A DNA stretch of 64,000 nucleotides from Mermis nigrescens (Eukaryota > Nematoda > Enoplea > Mermithida > Mermithidae): the NCBI GenBank assembly GCA_036768485.1, contig JAVLUZ010000157.1, positions 12,028,342 to 12,092,341 on the forward strand. The letters are read 5' to 3'. Below, piece by piece: positions 11,601-20,556 of the stretch (its first letter is position 1; each line of letters opens with the position of its first letter). A model generated the notes under the pieces. The model was given only the letters and a program-made list of their open reading frames with translations. It was not told the origin of the DNA and made no database searches. A program made the position numbers and the translations under genes.

Positions 11601-14600
11601 TCAATTTTTTTGCATCACAAATGATTCTGCCTATCAAAAGACGACAAAAAACGCTACTTTAAGTATAATGAACCAATTTTTCGGACAACTTTTGACTTGA
11701 TCATGGCAATTTAGGGTTTCGCTCCGCCCCCCTCCCCGTCGGAAAATCCTGGATCCGTCACTGATATAATGAAGGATTAAATATGAGATATCACAATGAA
11801 ATACCAGAAATGTGGTTCATTAGATGTTCGCTATACTTCGTTTACGCTTATTTTTAAACGTGATTGCTATAATATGTGTAATTGCAGCGAAGAAAAATGT
11901 CTATCAAGTGAATATGCATCCTGCTTACCACATGTCAATGTGAGTAGAATAATCCGTAGCACCCAGAAGTACATCGGGTGGGCGGTACCACAAAGTCACA
12001 ACTTCATGTGAGTATGTTTTGGTCGGCACAGATTTAGCTCTAGCTAGGCCTGTGAAGTTATAAAAATGATGGAAGCACAACCACGTAAAAAATTAAATTA
12101 GAATATACCAAAATCTGCCATTTTCAGCTCGCCAACACAACTAATTAGCAAATTTTGTGGCTTAAGATCACGATGCAATACCCGCCGGTTATGGCAGTAA
12201 TTCAAGCCACGCAGCAATTGAAATAGAAAAAGCTTAAAAATGCATGCATTTATTAGTAATTAATTGCTTATTGTGAATTGCACAACTTACCTTAATGTTA
12301 CAAACATCTATTAAACCACCGCATTCCTCCATATATTGCTTGAGATCCTTGTCCTAAAGAAAAAATTATATTGCAAAACAGCATGTTTTTGCTGTCCAAC
12401 TTTACGAAAAAGCCTTTACTTAAAAAATATAAAACTCAAATTGCACAATAAAATACGAACGGACTCGAGTACAAAAAGCTTAGAAGAGTAATTGAAAATA
12501 TAAGGTACTATGATCGTAATTCACTTTAAGCCTTAGCAAGTCAATTTAGAATTGTTTGAAAATTAATCAGCACTCATCTTAAGATAACCTGACGAAGTGT
12601 AAGCCTCAACGACAAGCAACGAAAAATCGCGTGGCCTACATACAGTTTTAGATCCATACGAAATGTGTCCAACTTACGAGGTATTCAAAGACTAGAGTAA
12701 GGGTTCTATTTGTATAAATTATGTCGTGCAACGTAACCACATTGGCATGCCTCAAATTTCGCAATAGAGAAACTTCTCTGATGGCCGTACATGGAAAACC
12801 CTCTTCTTGCTCCAATCTAATTTGCTTGAGGGCTACTAAGGCTCCCGTTAATTTAGATTTGCCTTTGTAAACAGTAGCATAAGTTCCCTCGCCAAGTTTT
12901 TCCAGTTTTTGGTAAGATTCTGCTCTTCCAAAACCAATTTCGTTCTACAATCAAAGACAAATAAAGACAAATAAAGCATTTATGATTAGAATAATGTACG
13001 TTGATTGCTAATAAGTAGGTTGAAGCAATCTTTGCACCTTGAAAATATGCAAAGTTTTTTCAGGTGCGCAGTAAAGACGATACAGGCCAAAGCTAGAGTT
13101 TTTTTATTACCGCCATTTATTCAAGCTATATCAGTCGTATACAGAAACAACCACCATCATATGTAAATCATAAAGTTATATAAGTATGTACACACGTTTA
13201 TCAAGAGGGAAATTTTGAAACAAAAATAAATTTTTTTAAATTTCACTCTAACATCTATATATAAGTATATAACCAAGGGAAAAAAATTAGGGCGGCGTTA
13301 AGGATTAATTGGAGAAATTGGAGATACAAGTGCAGCACAAACAGCCTTTATGATCCTGTAATGTTTTAAAGACTAATAAGCTACTTTTTGAGTGACAGCA
13401 CTTTTTGATGGGCAAACGTTTACCTTGCAATTTTTCATTAAGTATTTTAGTTTACGTTAGTTGTGGATTAAATCAATATAGACAACAATAGTCTGCTTCA
13501 CTTAGCATGAAGTTTTCTTTAACAATTTACAGCTGTTAAACAACCATTTTTTTGTATTCCCCTTGAACTAATCCAAGAATATTTACCGTAATCTGTCAGA
13601 TTACCTGGGGCTAAAATTGCCAAAAAAACTCCAAGGTTACGTGGAATAATCAACGCTGAAAATTTTTAGTTTTTGGTAGTTGGAAAAATCATGAATAGAA
13701 GGAACAGAAATAAACTAAATCATGCTAATCCTTAGTCCAGAGGCGTAGCCAGGATTTCGGTTCGGGGGGGGCATGAAGAAAAATTTTTTAAGACTACTTT
13801 TGCATTGAATGCCAGTACTGTTATGTATAGTAAAACTGAGTTTTTCGACCTTCAGTAGTGTAGCCTAGCTAATTCATGGCTTTCTGACAATCAAAAATAC
13901 AAAAAGTGTTAAGCGGCGTGAAGTGCCGAAAATTTTTGGAATTTCTACCGTTTTCATGTAGAATTTACGGCCTTTCTATTGACAAACAGTTCGGAAATTA
14001 TAAGTGGCGCAAAGTGCCAAAAAATTTAGTCATTTTTTACCGCCCTTAACATTTTGTAGCTCTGTGAATACTAATAGTCTGACGGAGCAGAAAATTATCA
14101 AATTTGTACAAAACAATTTTGACAGTTCAAGCTTCTAACAAGAAAACTGTGAATTACTAACTTTGTTTGGAGATATTTTGAGTGATTCAGGCTTTTGAGC
14201 TCAATGCTGGAGCTTTACAAAAAGAAAGAACAGTAACTGGCGGCGCTATGCGCCCGAAAATTTTGACGTTTTTGCACTTTAAACTCAATTTATATAGCTT
14301 AAATCATAGAGAACTGACGAATTAATGCCGGCGCGAAACGCCGGAAATTTTCAGAAATTCCGAATCCTTTCACCTGGCTTGTTCTCCCTAAAATCTCGTT
14401 GCGGCATGTACAACGAGATTTTACGGCTGCGGGGGTCTGGAGTGGAGCGCTCAAGCGTTTCCAGTGGGGTCGGAACAGAGTCCCGAAAAATGTTGTAAAA
14501 AAGCATTTTAATGTTAAATAGTAACGTTAAAATTTTCGCAAAATCGGCCAAATCTCGGTTCTGAATCAAGCCCAAAAACACTTAGAATTGATGAACTCCT

Positions 14601-17600
14601 ACATTGCACAAAACTCTGAGCTGAAATGCGTTTTTCGACCTCTGCTAATTGCATAGCGCAGCAATGGGTCGGTGTCAATAAGATATAGGAAAATGTATCA
14701 ATTGAAATTTTGTTCTTACCGTTTTCAAGCCCATTTGTGGCCTTCTTTTTAACAAGATGCAGTTCAGGAAACAGGAAATGCGCTAAAACATAAGAAAATT
14801 TGGCCCTTCCTTTCATTTAAAATAGGATTATGTGTAATTGTTAAGAAAGACAAACAAAGCAAAGAAGAGACAAACTGGTACACAAAAGACAAACAAAGCA
14901 GAGAATAGACAAACTGGTACACAATCATTTTCGCACTTTTACTATTATGCTCAACAAGCATGCGCAGTTTCATTCAACGAACAAATAGTGCATTAAATTA
15001 CTAAAGTGATGTGAAGTGCTGGATTATTTCAGCTGATTCAAGCTTTTAAATTCATTGGATCTATACAACAATAAATAATAATGACTAGGCGCGAAGCGCC
15101 GGAAAATTTTGACGTTTTTGCCTTTTTGAACTCAGTTTTCTGGACACACATTATTGCAACAGAAAAAATCAACAATATTTCTGAAAAATTTCGGGGGGGG
15201 GCATGTGCCCCAATGCCTCCTGGCTACGCCTATGCCTTAGCCGCACGTTACCGGATTCGAGGGAGAAAAAATTTCAAAAGTGATCATTTAGAATGTAGTA
15301 ACATTTTAATCTGTTGCTGATTTGCAAACTTGCTTTAAACGCGTCGAATATTTTTCTTCACTCAGTGGACTTAGCATTGAGTGGTTAATAAAATAAAATG
15401 AATACAACTTTGTCCCATCATTTAAAACACATTTGATTATGCTCAAATCGGACTTAAACTAAAACTAGCAAGGCCAAAAAATCAGCCTTCAGCATCTTTG
15501 AGATGGCAACCATTTAATATATGCGCTCATAAATGTTTCAAAATAATAGAATAATTTAAATTACAAGAGATATGCGTCGATCCGTTCTAGTCATTGGTTG
15601 GTCCAGCGAAGGAAGATTATTAAAGCGTTGCACAATGTTCTGGGACAGTCTGAGATCAGGCGGCAATGAAAGTCGTTTTTGTATGTCATGCTAAAAAAGG
15701 ACGAATTGTATTTACATAGTATATAAAGTAATCAAAAACGACGACGCATTAACACGTGTTGGCTTCAGTAGGAGAAATCAGTAAATTTCGATAAACATGA
15801 GAAAAATATCTAAGGGACCAGTCAGGCTATGATGCAATTATATATCATTAATTTTGTCTCGCATGTCAAAAACCTGGTATTTCAATATTCTCTCACAAAA
15901 GCGAAGCTTAAATCCATATAAGATGATTACAGACACCATTCACTTTTGTCGTCAGGTTTCTTAACATTGGTTTTGATTTGGTATAAGCCTGACTTCAACC
16001 TGAAAATATTGGAACTGGTTTAAAGCACATCTAAACCTGACCTCGAAACAATTGACTATAGTCTGTTTCACATAAGTTTTGGCATACATATTAAGGATTT
16101 TTTCAAAACTAAGCCGACGATAATTATATATCAAATCAATGCTATAATCGCAATCTGTCAGCTATGCCTAAATTTTTGTGAAACAGACTATTAGGTTTGA
16201 GTCTGCTTCAAGATAAATCAGAAGTAATATCGAACCTATAGTCTGTTCCATTCCAAACAGCCCATTTTTTTGCTGAAGTCTTATTACTGCAATAGGTTTT
16301 CACTGCACAAATGGCTTGGCTTCTCAGTTATGCTCTCGTAACATCTGGTTGCTTTAAACTCCTCTTCTTGATGTTTCATGCGCTTTGCTTAACATATGGA
16401 GTATCTAACAGACTGCCACAACAACCTAACCCTTAAAATAGCCTGCTACAGTAATAAGCCGTCAAGCAAAAATGGGCCGTTTGGAATGGAACAGACTTTA
16501 AAATCTGAATCACTCAATGTCGAAAGCTATAGAAATGTTAATAAAACGAAAAAATCGATAAGACAACCCTTTCTGAATAGTTCCCGAAAAAACGATTAAT
16601 CCTTTTTAATTCATTGATGTACGGAATACATTTCCAAAAGCTTAAAGCATGCCGTGGAATTCTCTCTCTATTAAATGTTGAATAGCAGAATCAAGCATCT
16701 TTTTATTCAGTGATTGTGACACAATTCTCAAAGTAGCCCAAACAATTTTCTAAAAAGTACATAACGGGTGGTCGGAAAGTTTTGGCACAAACTTTACACT
16801 GCACTGCTTCACGAAAACTCAAGTTTACACAGCACTTATAGTAACCATTCTGTAGCTAGTTAGTTGCTCTCTTGAATGCTGTTCTGATTTTATTACTATG
16901 GTGTCTGCAAAAAAGTTCACGAGATTATCTTCGAGACCGTATTTTTTGTGCGCTTGGACGAATGAGCAAGTCTGATGTGGTTCAGCATTTTCTTGCTGAG
17001 AATATTCCTCGACGAACTATTTATAATATCATCAGTCGGTACGAAAATGGTCTCCCAACTCAGGATTTAGGGAAATGCGGTCGGCCATCCAAATTGACTA
17101 ATGCAGACTTAGCCAAATTGAGAAAAATAGCCGAAAATCGACTTGGCGTTAGTCAGCGGAAATTAGCCTGTAAATTTTTGGTTTCCAAAACTTGCATCCA
17201 GGAAAATCTTAGCAAGATGGATTTAAACTATCGAAAAAGAAAGAGGGCACCGAAATATTCTGAGAAACAGTTACGTGATATTCAAAAAAGTGGCGAAAAC
17301 TCCGTCGATCCATTTTCGAGAATGACTCTTTCATCATTCTTGATGATGAAAAGTACTTTACTTTTAGTGGTGACAGTATGCCGGGAAATTCGGGATTTTA
17401 TTTCAGTAATTTGGAGGACACTCCCAATGTTGTTAAATTTAAGTCAACTTCGAAATTTCCACACAAAGTCATTGTTTGGATAGCTTTGTCTTCGAAGGGC
17501 ATTTCTCAGCCTTTCATTGAAAAATCACGTGGTCCGGCAATAACTAAGGAGATATACATACAGAACTGTTTGAAAAAATTAGTTAAATTTATTGCTTCTT

Positions 17601-19744
17601 GTCATAAGGACGATAAAATTATTTTTTGGCCTGATCTGGCAAGCTGCCATTATGCGAAATCTACGCGTAACTGGTTGATGGCACACAATGTGCCATTTGT
17701 GCCAAAGGAGGCAAATCCACCCAATGTGCCTCAAGCAAGACCGATTGAGGACTTTTGGTCTATTCTAGCTAGCAAAGTTTACGAGTGTGGCTGGGAAGCC
17801 AAAAGTGACATTCAGTTGATTCGTCGTATTGAACAGAAGATCAAACAGATTGATCTAACTGTTGTCCAGACTATGATAGAGCGTATTAAAGGAAAATTGC
17901 GAAAAATTGAGGATAATGGACCTTTTTCCATTTTGTGATCGTACATTGTGTAGGCCTATAGACTGTCTGTCTTCACTTAAAAAATTGTAAATAAATGCTT
18001 ATTTGCTCACGAGCTGTGCTTATTTAAATTTTGGGAGTATATTGAGAATAAGGTGACCTCGTCAAATTTTCAAAAAAAGTGATTTTATGCGTTTTCAAGC
18101 AATAATCTTTAACTTAGAAGTCGAAAAAACTGTTGGAAACCATGTGAGTGAAAAAAAAATTTTCAAAAAAAAATTTTTTAAAGATTTTTTCACTGTCATG
18201 GTTGACAGATCGTGTTTTCAACAACTTCGTTATAGATTATTGCTTGATAAGGCATAAAATCACGTTTTTTTGAAAATTTGACATTTCAGCATCTAATCAT
18301 TTGCATCGACCTATGCATCTATACATCGACCTAAGCATCTATACATCGACTTGAGCGGGAGCGACCTCGACCTAAGCAGCTTTAAACACCTTCTCAGATA
18401 TACTAAGCCTAAGCCTAAGTATAATAGAAGTAAAAACGGCTAATATTGAGAATAGCCCAGTTCGTCTTAATTAATTTATCCTTAAACACATGAAGTTCAA
18501 CAGCCTGTAACTCGGTCAATAATGCCGACCGACACCTAATTCTTTCAGATTTGAATTCCTTGACCCTTAATTAGATTAAATCATGCAAAGTTAATTTCTA
18601 GGAGGTCACCTTATTCTCAATATTAGCCAAGTTTTGTGCCAAAACTTTCCGACTACCCGTTATTCTATGATAAAAACGATGGGTACTCGTCAATGACGTT
18701 TTAGGCAATGCTCGTTCTTTCTAACACAAAACATGGAAAAATTCAAAAAATTCAGAAAATTTTTAGTAAATTGAACAAAATATACACAAAAAAATGAGTA
18801 CGAGTATATGGCGGCTTAAAATTTGAAAAGTTAGCTTGAAAAATGCTTGAAAAAGCACAATTTCTTAGATGATTCTGAGGATCACAGTCATTTTGCGAGA
18901 GGTCAGTAGCCATTCTGGGGCCAAACCCCCAAGCCAACAAGAACACGTATGATTATGAGTAGGCACCATACGTGGGCAGCAAGAAAAATTCTGGGGGGGG
19001 GGGGGGTGCAAGATTTTTTTGAAGGTCGAAAAAAAATGGCCTTAAAAATGGTGGCATTGGCGATAAAAAACATCCATTTTTCGACGTTTCTCATCAAGCA
19101 CTATCCATTGGCATCAAAAAATTGCGAAAAAAACGAAAAATTTTCAAAAATTGAATTCTGGGGGGGGGGGTATTTTGATTTCTGGGGGTATTTTTGGTTT
19201 CTGGAGGCCCCCCCGCATACCCCCCCGCCCACGCCCGAGGTGTGGTAGGCACACGACAATACAGATTTATTAACGCATGCAATTCTCAAGTTTACTAATG
19301 CAGAGGGAAACAATTTTTCTGTACAAAAATCAAGTGTGCGAATGATTTTATTCTGGTTCAGCAAGCTAATAAGAATTTCATCGTCGACAGAACAAAATGC
19401 TATTGAACATTTAAATACCCACTAAGCCAAAAATATGGGTTACTTATTCTGCCTGATTTCGTCGGATGTAGTACATGAATTCATAAATAAAACAATACAA
19501 TACACTCACAAAAAGCTAATGATTTATGCCCATAACTTGCGTAAATGTATTTGCATGTGTATATTTACGTCTCTTACTTCACTCCAGTTCCTGTGGTGGG
19601 GCTTAAGCCGCATCTTTACGGAATCTGTAGAATTTGTGTCAGAATTATTACTGCACAGAGAAGGTGATCCATCTTGACTTTCAACATCTGACCCGAAATT
19701 TTTTCCATTGGTCTCAACGGGGCAGTGCTTTTCATCTACGACTG
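8534..19744 (-). CDS. PCTAIRE-class cyclin-dependent kinase (CDK16/17/18 ortholog), spliced gene
   Basis: Serine/threonine kinase of the CDK16/17/18 group, known to work in cytoplasm and at membranes with cyclin Y-type partners. Coding exons in transcript order: 19744-19578, 15690-15565, 12944-12678, 12353-12291, 12232-12109, 12049-11929, 10575-10238, 8667-8534. Each joins the next in phase at GT/AG sites, most donors being GTAAG-type. With the candidate first exon (24812-24359) the model is 597 residues, numbered so here. The glycine loop is GEGTYATV at 267, the catalytic lysine K289, PCTAIRE at 300-306, HRD at 379-381, DFG at 399-401. The N-terminal KRLSLP segment and the C-terminal SIF segment are family hallmarks. 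Two introns are 58 and 59 bp; others reach 4.6 kb and are filled with transposons. One oddity is KRW where the family normally has KRI or KRV near the domain end. All kinase motifs are intact, so the gene is probably functional. Confidence 0.93.
9735..10035 (+). mobile_element. Family C repeat, partial copy in kinase intron 8
   Basis: Shares the diagnostic order: CGTTTCAGAC, then a run about AAATTTGG, GGCGCTAAGCGCTGAAAATTT, then AATTCTGGGAGTC and a closing CACACGTGG. It lies in the 1570-bp intron of the kinase gene. Confidence 0.55.
10040..10195 (+). mobile_element. Short G/C-run repeat family, copy 1
   Basis: About 155 bp beginning with a G-run segment and ending CCCAGAATTTGGCTACTGCC-ATGCATG. 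A homologous unit at 59628-59796 interrupts the unrecognised reading frame there, so the unit is mobile. Confidence 0.5.
10238..10575 (-). CDS. PCTAIRE kinase exon 8 (C-lobe)
   Basis: 338 bp, phase 2 in and phase 1 out. It encodes [20 protein letters not shown] and the rest of the C-lobe through HSYF. The donor GTAAAT is at 10237; reading through it would reach a stop three codons later. The homologous SIF segment further downstream shows that splicing, not that stop, ends this exon. Confidence 0.94.
11929..12049 (-). CDS. PCTAIRE kinase exon 7 (activation segment)
   Basis: 121 bp, phase 1 in and phase 2 out; donor GTAAGC. It encodes [20 protein letters not shown] and then YRPPDVLLG, the T-loop and APE-equivalent segment of PCTAIRE kinases. 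The last codon (Trp) is completed by the next exon after a 1353-bp intron. Confidence 0.95.
12109..12232 (-). CDS. PCTAIRE kinase exon 6 (catalytic loop and DFG)
   Basis: 124 bp, ending in phase 1 within the DFG glycine codon. It encodes the catalytic loop HRDLKPQN and the start of the activation segment, MADFG. The introns on either side are only 58 and 59 bp, which gives the minimal intron size for this genome. Confidence 0.95.
12291..12353 (-). CDS. PCTAIRE kinase exon 5
   Basis: 63 bp, 21 codons, phase 0 at both ends; acceptor TTCTTTAG, donor GTAAGT. It encodes [13 protein letters not shown] and the start of the next helix, collinear with CDK16-18. A 324-bp intron precedes it and a 58-bp intron follows. 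Confidence 0.94.
12678..12944 (-). CDS. PCTAIRE kinase exon 4 (N-lobe)
   Basis: 267 bp, 89 codons, phase 0 at both ends; donor GTAAGT. It begins NEIGFG and contains the glycine-rich loop, the VALK lysine, the diagnostic helix motif PCTAIRE and the hinge-side segment LTLVFEYL. This exon identifies the subfamily without needing the rest of the gene. Confidence 0.96.
13738..15234 (+). mobile_element. Non-autonomous hAT-like element in kinase intron 3
   Basis: The left end is CAGAGGCGTAGCCAGGA and the right end the inverse of CATAGGCGTAGCCAGGA. It is flanked by an 8-bp duplication, CCTTAGTC (13730-13737) and CCTTAGCC (15235-15242), matching at 7 of 8 positions. Long CAGNG-type ends with 8-bp duplications are typical of hAT. 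No transposase frame remains. The interior carries several GGCGCGAARCGCC hairpins. A related interior occurs at about 48648-49400. Confidence 0.82.
14866..14925. repeat. Short tandem repeat AGACAAACAAAGCA
   Basis: Two units of about 40 bp with AGACAAACAAAGCA and GAGACAAACTGGTACACAA, inside the hAT-like element. Confidence 0.6.
15565..15690 (-). CDS. PCTAIRE kinase exon 3 (KRLSLP segment)
   Basis: 126 bp, 42 codons, phase 0 at both ends. The acceptor is TTTTTTAG and the donor GTAATT. It encodes [15 protein letters not shown] followed by a stretch ending RRISL, matching the conserved segment just N-terminal to the kinase domain in CDK16-18, including serines that are phosphorylated in mammalian relatives. 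Confidence 0.88.
16057..16192. mobile_element. Palindromic MITE family E, copy 2
   Basis: 136 bp with CTATAGTCTGTTTCAC and GTGAAACAGACTAT ends. It is an intact reference for the site into which the Helitron-like element H1 inserted: it carries CGATAATTATATATCAAATC uninterrupted. Confidence 0.8.
16237..16500. mobile_element. MITE family K (TATAGTCTGTTCCATTCCA ends), copy 1
   Basis: About 264 bp with inverted ends built on AGTCTGTTCCATTCCA and TGGAATGGAACAGACT. The second copy is at 42391-42619 and shares TCTTATTACTG and CAGTAATAAGC inside. Confidence 0.75.
16872..17938 (+). pseudogene. DD37E-type Tc1/mariner transposase, frameshifted
   Basis: Cut-and-paste transposase acting on the flanking inverted repeats. 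The N-terminal half is a helix-turn-helix region, followed by the GRPSKL linker motif and a basic stretch. The catalytic part has DDEKYF (first Asp), [11 protein letters not shown] (second Asp) and RPIEDFW (Glu), with 37 residues between second Asp and Glu. The frame changes at the A-run 17284-17289, which looks one base short. A second shift may lie at the A-run near 16909: the ATG at 16898 (MVSAKKF) fits a family-like start but is in another frame. The stop is at 17936-17938. Because of the frameshift this copy is probably inactive. Confidence 0.88.
18039..18623. mobile_element. Nested palindromic element N inside the mariner
   Basis: Inverted ends TATTGAGAATAAGGTGACCTC (18040-18060) and its complement (18602-18622). 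The left part is a long imperfect hairpin (about 18062-18145 against 18195-18290). The right part has repeated CATCGACCTAAGCATCTATA units and a TAAGCCTAAGCCTAAG segment, found inverted at 44461-44620. It lies between the transposase stop and the right mariner repeat. Confidence 0.7.
18663..18955 (+). mobile_element. Family C repeat, left-truncated copy
   Basis: Aligns with the complete copy at 52850-53267 from GATGGGTAC onward and ends CAAGAACACGTATG. Its left end abuts the mariner, so the mariner probably inserted at or near it. Confidence 0.6.
18966..19244 (+). mobile_element. MITE-like family D, copy 2
   Basis: About 280 bp, starting CATACGTGGGCAGC and ending GCCCACGCCCGAGGTGTGG. It has a 12-G run near the left end and C-runs at the right. 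It follows a family C copy directly. Confidence 0.65.
19578..19744 (-). CDS. PCTAIRE kinase exon 2
   Basis: 167 bp, phase 1 in and phase 0 out. The acceptor is TTTTGCAG just above 19744 and the donor GTAAGA follows 19578. It encodes an acidic Ser/Asn/Asp-rich stretch ending [12 protein letters not shown], which corresponds to the segment before the KRLSLP motif in CDK16-18. An alternative acceptor three bases further in would drop one residue. Confidence 0.75.
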
Positions 19745-20481
19745 CTGCAAAAGTATATTTGACAATATGAAATTCTAGCAGTCAAATTAGAATGAGCCAA
19801 AAGTGCAGTAGGTATGGGTTCAACACTTTCAAAAATGTATAGCTAAGCGAAACAAGTTATTTTAAATTAAAAAAAATGATAACGTTATTTTTTATTAGCC
19901 AACAAGAAGACCAGGCATGCATGTGGATTTTCTGACATGAAACATGAGGAAAATATGTCGAAACCATGGTCAAAGGGAGATGAAAATAAAAACGTCCATG
20001 TAAAAATGCTAGAAGATTGAATAGAAACTAAGAATGAAGGCAGCTTTAGCCCAATTTGTACTTTTTTTTTAGCTATTTTATCTCAGCAAAACTCTTCGAA
20101 TGATCCCCAGACTGGCCACATAGTGCACTAATGGTTGGTCGTCAAAAGCGCAACTTGTCCTTATCTAAAACGCAATTTACATTCAGCTGTTGTGACTGAA
20201 AGCTTGAATGATTCAACCCGACTCATTGCTCAGAGCCCGCTTTCAATATTTTCAGGCTTAAGACAGACTTAAACCTGTACGTGATAGGCTTCGTCATCGC
20301 ATGTTTTAGCATTAGCTTTAGATTTAAGCCTGGCTTAAGTCTGAACATATTGTGACCGGCTTAAGCCAGAATTAAACCCGAACATATGAGTTTAAACACT
20401 GAAGTCGGATTTAAGCCCTGCTTAAGTCTAAACATATTGAAACCATTTTTCGGTTCACTAAAATAAAATAATTCAGGAAAC

Positions 20482-20556
20482 TATAGTATGTTTCACATAA
20501 GTTTGGGCATAAATTTTTAGAATTTTTCCTCGGAAAAAGCCGACAGATTACGATAA
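20482..20556. mobile_element. Left half of a MITE family E copy split by Helitron H1
   Basis: Starts TATAGTATGTTTCACATAA and stops at CGATAA (20551-20556), exactly where H1 begins. The right half resumes at 23582 with TTATACC and ends at GTGAAACAGACTATA (about 23676). Rejoined, the halves align base for base with the intact copies at 16057 and 41397. Confidence 0.88.

Larger units (their letters stand above)
16764..18660 (+). mobile_element. Tc1/mariner-type transposon, 1.9 kb
   Basis: Terminal inverted repeats of about 28 bp (ACGGGTGGTCGGAAAG at 16764; ACGGGTAGTCGGAAAG inverted, ending 18660) with one mismatch. TA dinucleotides flank both ends (16762-16763 and 18661-18662), the normal mariner target duplication. 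It encodes a DD37E-type transposase on the plus strand and carries a nested palindromic element at 18039-18623. It sits in intron 2 of the kinase gene in the opposite orientation to that gene. Confidence 0.93.

Noticed and set aside
11796..12011. 71-codon plus-strand frame
   Set aside because: Antisense to kinase exon 7, whose translation is clearly the conserved activation segment.
19435..19677. 80-codon plus-strand frame
   Set aside because: Antisense to kinase exon 2 (19578-19744).
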